A stretch of 64,000 nucleotides of DNA, taken from assembly GCA_904501885.1 (NCBI GenBank), contig CAJGCP010000001.1, positions 1 to 64,000 on the forward strand. The letters are read 5' to 3'. The position numbers and the translations under genes are program-made. Shown here one piece after another: positions 16,394 to 23,434 of the stretch (position 1 is the first letter of the stretch; each line of letters starts with the position of its first letter). This stretch comes from an uncultured Acetatifactor sp. (GTDB taxonomy: Bacteria > Bacillota > Clostridia > Lachnospirales > Lachnospiraceae). Below the pieces are notes generated by a model that was given only the letters and a program-made list of their open reading frames with translations, made no database searches and was not told the origin of the DNA.

Positions 16394-16624
16394 TTATACA
16401 ATGTAGGGTGCAAGGATTGCAAGAATCTCATCCAACCCGTCATCAGCATGAATGTTCAGATCGATGGGTTTGGACAAGTCCAGGCTAAAGATTCCCATGA
16501 TGGATTTGGCGTCGATGACATATCTGCCGGAAACCAAATCGAAATCGCAATCATATTTGGTAATTGTATTTACAAATGATTTTACTTTGTCAATGGAATT
16601 TAATGAAATTTGTACGGTTTTCAT
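16394..16624 (-). CDS. HPr-like protein lacking the phosphorylatable histidine
   Basis: This 76-residue protein aligns with the PTS phosphocarrier HPr: TKYDCDFDL matches the SKYDADVNL region, and AKSIMGIFSLDL matches the conserved regulatory-serine segment LKSIMGVMSLG. An ungapped alignment from that segment puts Ser10 where HPr has catalytic His15 and Asp12 where it has Arg17. It therefore cannot carry out EI-dependent phosphotransfer, but it keeps the serine equivalent to Ser46 (here Ser41), the HPr-kinase site. By analogy with Crh of Bacillus it may be regulatory. The start is set by AAGGAAGG nine bases upstream; an upstream extension is possible but unlikely. It is a lone minus-strand gene in a plus-strand region. 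Confidence 0.75.
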   Translation of the reverse strand: MKTVQISLNSIDKVKSFVNTITKYDCDFDLVSGRYVIDAKSIMGIFSLDLSKPIDLNIHADDGLDEILAILAPYIV

Positions 16625-16661
16625 CTTGGATACCTTCCTTTCCTTTATATGACTTGATATT

Positions 16662-16690
16662 ATATTAGTTGGTTCGTCAACAAAAGTCAA
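16662..16690 (-). promoter_or_regulatory. Promoter of the HPr-like gene
   Basis: On the minus strand, TTGACT (16690-16685), 17 bases, then TAATAT (16667-16662). It lies 37 bases upstream of the start codon. Confidence 0.6.
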
Positions 16691-16757
16691 GATACAAAGA
16701 AAGCGGTTTTTGTAAAAGAGCGACAACCTTTTAAATAGAATTTGCAAGAGGAATCAT

Positions 16758-18179
16758 ATGAAAAAAGTAGCATTGCATAATTTGGGCTGCAAAGTGAATT
16801 CCTATGAGACGGAAGTGATGCAACAAAAATTGCAGGAACGAGGCTTCCAAATTGTAGATTTCGATGAAGTGGCTGATATTTATATTGTGAATACCTGCAC
16901 GGTGACCAACATGGCGGACAGAAAAAGCCGCCAGATGCTTCACAGAGCGAAGCAACGTAATCCGGAGGCGGTGGTAGTAGCGGTTGGGTGCTATGTGCAG
17001 ACAGGCACCACGGCTGTGTTGCAGGATGAAGCGATAGATTTGGCTGTGGGTAACAATCGTAAAAAGGATATTGTAGAATTGCTGGAAGAGTACCTGCAGA
17101 TTAGAGAACAGGCAGGGGAACAAGAGGAGTTTTCGGCCGCATCCTTTTTGCAGAAAACGGTGCATGATAAATCCCTGTGTGACATCAATCACACCTATGA
17201 ATATGAGGAAATGCAGCTTGGGCAGACCGCAGAGCACACCAGAGCTTATATCAAAATCCAGGATGGTTGCAACCAGTTTTGTTCTTATTGTGCCATTCCT
17301 TATGCCAGAGGCAGGGTGAGAAGCCGTGCCAAAGAGAATATCTTGGAAGAAATCAGGGGATTGGTGAAGAAAGGATACAAAGAGGTTGTGCTGACCGGTA
17401 TCCATATCAGTTCCTACGGTGTGGATTTCGACGATCAGGCATGGCAACAGGGTATCTGCGAGAAAATATTCGTGGATGGACAGCCCAAATATACAGGACG
17501 TAGTAAATTGGTTGACCTGACAGAAGAAATTTGTCAGATAGATGGTTTACACCGTGTGCGCCTGGGTTCTCTGGAGCCTAGGATTGTCACAGAGGATGCG
17601 GCAAGGAGGCTGTCTGTACTGGATAAATTGTGTCCCCACTTTCATCTTTCCCTGCAAAGCGGATGTGACGCAACCCTGAAACGAATGAATAGAAAATACA
17701 CTGCGGACGAATACTATAACGGCGTGCAGTGTTTGAGAAAGTATTTTGTGCATCCTGCCATCACCACCGATGTGATCGTGGGATTTCCCGGAGAGACGCA
17801 AGAAGAGTATCAACAGACCAAGGATTTTTTGGAGAAGGTAGGATTCTTTGAAATGCATATCTTCAAATATTCCAAACGGGCAGGTACGGTGGCGGATGGT
17901 TTGCCCGGGCAGGTGCCGGAGAAGGAGAAAACCATCCGAAGCAACGAACTGTTGGCCATGGAGAGCGCCATGTCCAAAGAGTATAGGGCGCGCTACATAG
18001 GAAAAGAAGCAGAAGTTTTAATTGAGGAAGCCAAAGAGATAGACGGGCAGGAGTACTATGTGGGTCACACTGTGGATTACGTCAAAATGGCAGTTCCTAA
18101 GACCACAGAGAATAACTTGGAGAATTCTTTTGTGGTGATACATCCCGCGGCTTTTCTTACAGAGGAGATTCTTGTGTGA
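16758..18179 (+). CDS. mtaB: tRNA t6A37 methylthiotransferase MtaB
   Basis: MtaB converts t6A to ms2t6A at position 37 of ANN-decoding tRNAs. The N-terminal UPF0004 domain has the three Fe-S cysteines in LGCKVNSYE, NTCTVTNMADRKSR and VAVGCYVQT. The radical-SAM cluster motif is GCNQFCSYCAIPYARGRVRSR. A TRAM-like domain closes the protein (473 residues, slightly long for the family). mtaB usually follows rsmE in Firmicutes; here the cysteine desulfurase, thiI and the HPr-like gene lie between. Together with prmA, rsmE and thiI it makes a run of RNA/ribosome modification genes. Confidence 0.94.
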   Translation: MKKVALHNLGCKVNSYETEVMQQKLQERGFQIVDFDEVADIYIVNTCTVTNMADRKSRQMLHRAKQRNPEAVVVAVGCYVQTGTTAVLQDEAIDLAVGNNRKKDIVELLEEYLQIREQAGEQEEFSAASFLQKTVHDKSLCDINHTYEYEEMQLGQTAEHTRAYIKIQDGCNQFCSYCAIPYARGRVRSRAKENILEEIRGLVKKGYKEVVLTGIHISSYGVDFDDQAWQQGICEKIFVDGQPKYTGRSKLVDLTEEICQIDGLHRVRLGSLEPRIVTEDAARRLSVLDKLCPHFHLSLQSGCDATLKRMNRKYTADEYYNGVQCLRKYFVHPAITTDVIVGFPGETQEEYQQTKDFLEKVGFFEMHIFKYSKRAGTVADGLPGQVPEKEKTIRSNELLAMESAMSKEYRARYIGKEAEVLIEEAKEIDGQEYYVGHTVDYVKMAVPKTTENNLENSFVVIHPAAFLTEEILV

Positions 18180-18206
18180 TTTGCCCCGGATATTGGGTTT
18201 CGTGGG

Positions 18207-18235
18207 TTGAATTTTCAAAAAAATTAGAGTATTAT
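18207..18235 (+). promoter_or_regulatory. Promoter of the ireB operon
   Basis: TTGAAT (18207-18212), 17 bases, then TATTAT (18230-18235). It lies 49 bases before the ireB start codon. Confidence 0.65.
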
Positions 18236-18284
18236 TAAGAAGAAGCAGAGTTACCGGCCGCATGGCGGCAGATTGAGAGGAATT

Positions 18285-18548
18285 ATGGCAGACATCAGAG
18301 ACACACAGCATTTTCAGGTGGCAGTAGAACCGAAAACCAGTGCCAAAGAAGTGTTGTCAACAGTATATGAAGCTTTGACAGAAAAAGGATACAATCCGGA
18401 GAATCAGATTGTAGGATACATTATGAGTGGAGATCCCACCTACATCACCAGCCACAAAAATGCCAGAAGCTTGATTATGAAAGTGGAAAGAGACGAACTG
18501 GTGGAAGAACTTCTGAGAGAGTACATTCGGGTAATACGGCAGAAATAG
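18285..18548 (+). CDS. IreB family regulatory phosphoprotein (UPF0297)
   Basis: This small cytosolic protein of 87 residues is related to IreB of Enterococcus, a substrate of the Ser/Thr kinase IreK that affects cephalosporin resistance. The conserved core is GYNPENQIVGYIMSGDPTYITSHKNAR, followed by ERDELVEELLREYI. The ATG at 18285 is preceded by GAGAGG four bases away; a TTG at 18273 in the same frame would add MRGI and is less likely. It begins the ireB-ruvX-DUF1292 block, a conserved Firmicutes order. A candidate phospho-threonine is Thr7. Confidence 0.9.
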   Translation: MADIRDTQHFQVAVEPKTSAKEVLSTVYEALTEKGYNPENQIVGYIMSGDPTYITSHKNARSLIMKVERDELVEELLREYIRVIRQK

Positions 18549-18559
18549 GAGGTCCCATT

Positions 18560-19003
18560 ATGCGGATTATGGGTCTTGACTTTGGCTCCAAGACGGTGGG
18601 GGTGGCTATCAGCGACAGCTTGCTCATCATTGCCCAGCCCTTGGAGATTATACGCCGTAAAGAGGCGAACAAACTGCGCCAGACGCTTGCTAGGATAGAA
18701 GAGTTGGCGGTGGAATACGAAGTGGGAGAAATTGTACTTGGACTACCGCTGAATATGGACGATTCTGAGGGAGAGAGAGCCATTCTCACCAGAGAATTTG
18801 AAGAGAAACTTAGTAGAAGAACAGGTCTGCCGGTCATTATGTGGGACGAGCGACTTACCACGGTGGAAGCAGACAATGCAATGATAGAGGCGGGGATTCG
18901 AAGAGAACACCGCAAAGAATATGTGGACAAGATAGCAGCGGCATTTATCTTGCAAAGCTATCTGGATTATCGTTCCACCAAAATGGAGAATAAAAATGGC
19001 TAA
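18560..19003 (+). CDS. ruvX: RuvX/YqgF family pre-16S rRNA nuclease
   Basis: This RNase H-fold nuclease of 147 residues is known as YqgF; it has been linked to 16S rRNA 5'-end processing and was first named a putative Holliday junction resolvase. The N-terminal motif MGLDFGSKTVGVAISD carries the first catalytic Asp. GLPLNMDDSEG and WDERLTTVEAD supply the further acidic residues. AGGAGG precedes the ATG, 11 bases after ireB. Its end overlaps the next gene by eight bases, so they are coupled. Confidence 0.94.
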   Translation: MRIMGLDFGSKTVGVAISDSLLIIAQPLEIIRRKEANKLRQTLARIEELAVEYEVGEIVLGLPLNMDDSEGERAILTREFEEKLSRRTGLPVIMWDERLTTVEADNAMIEAGIRREHRKEYVDKIAAAFILQSYLDYRSTKMENKNG

Positions 19004-19262
19004 ATTTGAAAAAATCACATTTCGTCCCGACGGTGAGGAATCCGTGGACTTTTATGTGTTGGAACAGACTAGAATTGGTGGCATCAACTATATCCTTGTG
19101 ACAGATGTGGAATCAGGCGACGGAGAAGCCCTGATCATGAAAGACACTTCCGAGGATGGAGAAGAGGAAGGCGTGTTCGTCATTGTGTCAGATGACGACG
19201 AGCTGGCCGCAGTTGCTGGTGTGTTCGAAAATATGTTAGAGGATGTAGAGCTTCAGCAGTAG
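18996..19262 (+). CDS. DUF1292 protein (YrzB-like)
   Basis: This small acidic protein of 88 residues has the DUF1292 pattern (ITFRPDGEESVDFYVLEQTRIGG ... YILVTDVE, then an acidic stretch). The function is unknown, but it follows ruvX in most Firmicutes. Its ATG overlaps the ruvX stop region (ATGGCTAA), with GGAG upstream. In many relatives a Fur-type regulator lies between this gene and RNase J; none is present here, as only 44 bases separate them. Confidence 0.88.
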   Translation: MAKFEKITFRPDGEESVDFYVLEQTRIGGINYILVTDVESGDGEALIMKDTSEDGEEEGVFVIVSDDDELAAVAGVFENMLEDVELQQ

Positions 19263-19306
19263 TGCTAAGAAGCTTCTTTCCTGTGAGTAAATTGGAGGAT
19301 ATTTGA

Positions 19307-20980
19307 TTGAAGAAAAAAGAGAATAAAAATGTCTCCGGCCTGAAGGTTATCCCCTTGGGTGGTCTGGAGCAAATTGGTATGAACATTACTGCCTTCGAGT
19401 ACGAAGACAGTATTATTGTGGTGGACTGTGGTTTGTCCTTCCCTGCAGATGACATGTTTGGAATCGATTTGGTGATTCCGGATGTCACATATTTGAAGGA
19501 GAATGTGGATAGGGTAAAGGGATTTGTCATCACCCATGGACATGAGGATCATATTGGTGCGCTACCCTATGTGCTTCGGGAGTTAAACGTGCCCATTTAT
19601 GCTACCCGCCTAACTATGGGTATCATTGAAAACAAACTAAAAGAGCATAACCTGCTAAAGGGTGTGAAACGCAAGGTTGTAAAATTCGGACAGTCCATCA
19701 ATTTAGGACAGTTCCGTGTGGAATTTATCAAAACTAACCACAGCATCGTGGATGCGGCAGCTTTGGCAATTTATTCTCCGGCAGGTGTGGTGGTGCACAC
19801 GGGCGATTTTAAGGTGGATTATACCCCCGTATACGGCGACGCCATTGATTTGCAGAGATTTGCAGAGTTAGGGAAAAAGGGCGTGCTTGCCCTCATGTGT
19901 GATTCCACCAACGCAGAGCGCCCCGGCTTCACTCCTTCCGAGAGAACAGTGGGCAAAACCTTTGACACGTTGTTTGAAGAGCATAAGAATACCAGAATTT
20001 TCGTTGCAACCTTTGCGTCCAATGTGGATCGTGTGCAACAAATTATCAATACGGCTTACAAGTTCAAAAGAAAAGTATGTGTAGAAGGCCGTAGCATGGT
20101 GAATATCATAGAGACAGCCAAAAACTTGGACTGCATCAGCATCCCTGAGAATACCTTGATTGAAATTGATCAGATGAAGGACTATCCTGATGAGCAGCAG
20201 GTCATTATCACAACCGGAAGCCAGGGAGAAAGCATGGCTGCGTTGAGCAGAATGGCCAGCGGTATGCATCGTAAAATTACCGTGGGTGCCGGGGATACTG
20301 TGATTTTTTCATCCAGTCCCATTCCGGGCAATGAAAAGTCCGTGACCAAAGTCATCAACGAATTGTTGCGCAAGGGTGCCGATGTGATCTTTCAGGATGC
20401 CCATGTTTCCGGGCATGCCTGTCAGGAAGAGATTAAGTTGTTGTATACCTTAATCAAGCCTCAATATGCGATTCCGGTACATGGTGAGTTTAAACATTTG
20501 AAGGCGCAGGCCAAAATTGCCCAAAGCCTGGGCATAGAAAAAGAAAACATCTTTATTTTGTCCTCCGGTGATGTATTGGAATTGAAGGAAAAAGAAGCAA
20601 AACTGGTGGGAAGAGTGCCTGTGGGCACCATTTTGGTAGATGGTCTTGGCGTGGGTGATGTGGGCAACATCGTGCTCAGGGACCGCCAGCACCTGGCGGA
20701 AGATGGCATTCTGGTCGTGGTGATGGGGCTGGATCAATACGCGGGACAGTTGGTGTCGGGACCGGAGATTATGTCCAGAGGCTTTGTCTATATGAAGGAA
20801 TCGGATGAACTCATAGAAGAGGCCAGAACCATTGTATATGAAGCAGTGCAGAAATGTATCGACCGGGGCGTTACGGATTGGGGGAAACTGAAGAATACCA
20901 CCAAGGACAGCCTTAGTGATTATGTTTGGAGAAAGACAAAGAGACGTCCCATGATTTTGCCTATTATCATGGAGGTATAG
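19307..20980 (+). CDS. Ribonuclease J
   Basis: This metallo-beta-lactamase/beta-CASP enzyme acts as 5'-to-3' exonuclease and endonuclease in mRNA decay and rRNA maturation. The start is TTG at 19307, set by GGAGGA seven bases upstream; no ATG gives a full N-terminus. The metal motif is THGHEDHIGALPYVL, with later ligands in HTGDFKVDYTP and PVHGEFKHL. The beta-CASP insert contains CDSTNAERPG and TTGSQGE. The length of 557 is typical of RNase J1/J2. I cannot tell J1 from J2 by sequence alone. Confidence 0.95.
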   Translation: MKKKENKNVSGLKVIPLGGLEQIGMNITAFEYEDSIIVVDCGLSFPADDMFGIDLVIPDVTYLKENVDRVKGFVITHGHEDHIGALPYVLRELNVPIYATRLTMGIIENKLKEHNLLKGVKRKVVKFGQSINLGQFRVEFIKTNHSIVDAAALAIYSPAGVVVHTGDFKVDYTPVYGDAIDLQRFAELGKKGVLALMCDSTNAERPGFTPSERTVGKTFDTLFEEHKNTRIFVATFASNVDRVQQIINTAYKFKRKVCVEGRSMVNIIETAKNLDCISIPENTLIEIDQMKDYPDEQQVIITTGSQGESMAALSRMASGMHRKITVGAGDTVIFSSSPIPGNEKSVTKVINELLRKGADVIFQDAHVSGHACQEEIKLLYTLIKPQYAIPVHGEFKHLKAQAKIAQSLGIEKENIFILSSGDVLELKEKEAKLVGRVPVGTILVDGLGVGDVGNIVLRDRQHLAEDGILVVVMGLDQYAGQLVSGPEIMSRGFVYMKESDELIEEARTIVYEAVQKCIDRGVTDWGKLKNTTKDSLSDYVWRKTKRRPMILPIIMEV

Positions 20981-20995
20981 TCGAAAGGAAACAGT

Positions 20996-21376
20996 ATGAA
21001 AAAGATAAAGGGAGTGCCCGCGGGCTTTAGTTCACTGATTCGTGTGGCGTTAGTGCTAATCGCATTACTATTGATTTATTCCGGAGCAACCAAATGCTAT
21101 GACTTCGGATATCGTGTGTTTATGGAACCGGCCATGACGGAAGGGGAAGGACGCGTGGTGACAGTGGAGGTTGCGCCCGGTATGACGCCCAAGGAGATTG
21201 GCAAATTATTTGTTGATAAGGGTCTTGCCAGAGATGCAGGATTGTTTGCCGTGCAATATCGTTTGTCGGAGTATGTCAAAGAAGTAAAAGCAGGTACTTT
21301 TGAACTCTCTACCTCCATGACGGCAGAAGAAATGATGCGCGTGATGGCAGGGTATGAGTTAGAAACAGAGGAATAG
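20996..21376 (+). CDS. Short MltG/YceG-like membrane protein (N-terminal part only)
   Basis: This 126-residue protein has one membrane helix (about 13-33) and then an extracytoplasmic LysM-like domain as in the N-terminal part of MltG (VEVAPGMTPKEIGKLFVDKGLARDAGLFAVQYRL ... VKAGTFELSTSMTAEEMMRVM). Full MltG is about 330-380 residues and has a catalytic Glu in a C-terminal YceG domain; that domain is missing. The short form is probably natural, since the reading frame ends cleanly two bases before the next gene. In Bacillus the full gene holds this position before trmR. It may be a non-catalytic partner; that is an inference. Confidence 0.7.
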   Translation: MKKIKGVPAGFSSLIRVALVLIALLLIYSGATKCYDFGYRVFMEPAMTEGEGRVVTVEVAPGMTPKEIGKLFVDKGLARDAGLFAVQYRLSEYVKEVKAGTFELSTSMTAEEMMRVMAGYELETEE

Positions 21377-21378
21377 AC

Positions 21379-22038
21379 ATGGAAGTAAACGAAAGAATGG
21401 TTACGTTTATCGATTCGCTAGATCCCGGGAATACCCCTTTTCTGGACGAAATCGAAAAATACGCCCTGGAGACGGAAGTTCCTATCATACGAAAATCCAT
21501 GCAGAGCCTACTGAAGTTTTTGTTGGCCTATGCAAAGCCGAAGCATATCCTGGAGGTGGGAACAGCTATCGGCTTTTCTGCGTTGTTGATGAGTGAATAC
21601 GGACCACGGGATTGCCATATCACGACCATAGAAAAATATGAGAAGAGAATTCCCCTTGCAAGACAAAATTTCAAGGATGCAGGGGTGGAGGATAAAATTA
21701 CTTTAATAGAAGGGGACGCCCTGGAGGTATTAAAGGAATTAGAGGGCAGCTTTGATATGATTTTTATGGATGCTGCCAAGGGGCAGTACATTCATTTTAT
21801 GCCGGACATCTTGCGGCTGTTATCACCCGGAGGATTGCTCATATCGGATAATGTGTTGCAGGATGGGGATGTGGTGGAATCCAGATTTGCGGTCACCAGA
21901 AGAAACCGCACCATTCATGCAAGAATGCGGGAATATCTTTACGAATTAAAACATCACCCGCAACTGGAAACAGTCATTTTGCCGGTGGGGGATGGTGTGA
22001 CCCTGAGTGTCAAAAAGGACCCGGAAAAGAGCAGATAA
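21379..22038 (+). CDS. trmR: O-methyltransferase TrmR-like (tRNA 5-hydroxyuridine methyltransferase)
   Basis: This class I SAM-dependent methyltransferase has 219 residues. The SAM motif is HILEVGTAIGFSALLM, and the metal-linked motif is FDMIFMDAAKGQY followed by GGLLISDNVLQDG. Bacillus TrmR (YrrM) methylates ho5U34 of tRNA to mo5U, and its gene is followed by U32 peptidase-like trhP genes. The same order holds here, so the tRNA role is well supported by synteny. The start is two bases after the MltG-like gene, with AGAGGA as ribosome site. Confidence 0.88.
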   Translation: MEVNERMVTFIDSLDPGNTPFLDEIEKYALETEVPIIRKSMQSLLKFLLAYAKPKHILEVGTAIGFSALLMSEYGPRDCHITTIEKYEKRIPLARQNFKDAGVEDKITLIEGDALEVLKELEGSFDMIFMDAAKGQYIHFMPDILRLLSPGGLLISDNVLQDGDVVESRFAVTRRNRTIHARMREYLYELKHHPQLETVILPVGDGVTLSVKKDPEKSR

Positions 22039-22081
22039 GATTTCAGATATTGAGAAACGGAATATAAGGATAGAAGATAGA

Positions 22082-23371
22082 ATGAAAAACAGGAAACCGG
22101 AACTTTTGATTCCCGCCAGCAGTTTGGAAGTGTTGAAAACAGCAGTCATTTATGGTGCCGATGCAGTGTATATCGGCGGCGAAGCGTTTGGACTTCGGGC
22201 GAAGGCAAAGAATTTTACAAAAGAAGAAATGGCAGAGGGCATCGCTTTTGCCCATGCCCATGGGGTGAAAGTCTATGTGACAGCGAATATTCTGGCACAT
22301 AACGATGACTTGGAGGGTGCGAAAAATTATTTTGAGGAATTGCGGGATATGCAGCCGGAAGCCTGTGATGCCCTGATTATTTCTGACCCCGGTATGTTTA
22401 CCATTGCCAAAGAGGTGTGGCCGGAGGTAGAAATCCATATTTCCACCCAGGCCAATAACACCAATTATCAGACCTATTTATTTTGGTGGAACATGGGAGC
22501 CAAAAGAGTGGTTTCTGCCAGGGAGTTGTCCCTGCAGGAAATCCGCACCATTAGAGACCACATTCCGGAGGAGATGGAAATTGAAAGCTTTATCCACGGC
22601 GCGATGTGTATTTCCTATTCCGGCAGATGCCTGCTCAGCAGTTTTCTGGCGGGTAGAGACGCCAACCGGGGAGCATGTACTCACCCCTGCCGTTGGAAGT
22701 ATGCGGTAATGGAAGAAAAGCGCCCGGGAGAGTACTTTCCTGTGGAAGAAAACGAGAGGGGAACTTATATTTTCAACTCCAAAGATTTATGTATGATAGA
22801 ATACATTCCTGAGATTGTGGCAGCAGGTATTGATAGCCTGAAAATCGAGGGGCGTATGAAGACGGCGCTGTATGTGGCTACGGTGGCAAGGACTTACCGC
22901 AAGGCCATCGATGATTACTTTACCTCGGAGGAAACCTATCGCTCCAATATGGATTGGTACAAGGAGGAAATCTCCAAATGTACATATCGTCAGTTTACCA
23001 CCGGTTTTTATTTTAACAAGCCTACCCAGGAAACACAGATTTACGATAGCAACACCTATGTAAACGAGTATATTTACCTGGGAATTGTGGAAGAGACAAA
23101 AGAACGGAATGTGGTGACGGGGCAAGAGCGTGATGACAAGCAACCCCTCCTGCTGGCTAGGATTGAACAGCGCAACAAATTCAGCGTGGGAGATGACATT
23201 GAAATCATGAAGCCAAACGGAGAAAATATTCCGGTCAAGGTTTTGGGAATGTACGATGAAAATTTGGAGCCTGTGGAAAGTTGCCCTCACTCCAAACAAG
23301 TGATTTGGTTACACTTGTCTGAGACACCCGGACAGTACGATTTGCTTCGTGTCAGAAATATTGACGCATGA
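22082..23371 (+). CDS. U32 family protein TrhP-like (tRNA uridine hydroxylation)
   Basis: This U32 'peptidase' family protein is probably TrhP, which works in prephenate-dependent hydroxylation of U34 in tRNA. It would make the ho5U that the upstream TrmR methylates. The U32 signature ESFIHGAMCISYSGRC is present, followed by GRDANRGACTHPCRWKY with conserved cysteines. The N-terminal TIM-barrel start is KPELLIPASSLEVLKTA. I chose ATG 22082 (429 residues); a GTG at 22007 in the same frame overlaps trmR and is not needed. The promoter of glnN lies in its last codons. Confidence 0.88.
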   Translation: MKNRKPELLIPASSLEVLKTAVIYGADAVYIGGEAFGLRAKAKNFTKEEMAEGIAFAHAHGVKVYVTANILAHNDDLEGAKNYFEELRDMQPEACDALIISDPGMFTIAKEVWPEVEIHISTQANNTNYQTYLFWWNMGAKRVVSARELSLQEIRTIRDHIPEEMEIESFIHGAMCISYSGRCLLSSFLAGRDANRGACTHPCRWKYAVMEEKRPGEYFPVEENERGTYIFNSKDLCMIEYIPEIVAAGIDSLKIEGRMKTALYVATVARTYRKAIDDYFTSEETYRSNMDWYKEEISKCTYRQFTTGFYFNKPTQETQIYDSNTYVNEYIYLGIVEETKERNVVTGQERDDKQPLLLARIEQRNKFSVGDDIEIMKPNGENIPVKVLGMYDENLEPVESCPHSKQVIWLHLSETPGQYDLLRVRNIDA

Positions 23372-23389
23372 GTGTCATTATGGTAGAAT
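23361..23389 (+). promoter_or_regulatory. Promoter of glnN
   Basis: TTGACG (23361-23366), 17 bases, then TAGAAT (23384-23389) preceded by TGG, an extended -10. The -35 lies inside the end of the U32 gene. Confidence 0.65.
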
Positions 23390-23434
23390 GTGCACAACGA
23401 AAACAGCTTGAAAAAGCGGTAAGGACAGAAGAAA

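Noticed and set aside
19263..19306. A missing or broken fur gene between DUF1292 and RNase J
   Set aside because: Only 44 bases lie there with no trace of coding sequence, so it is a different gene order rather than a visible pseudogene.
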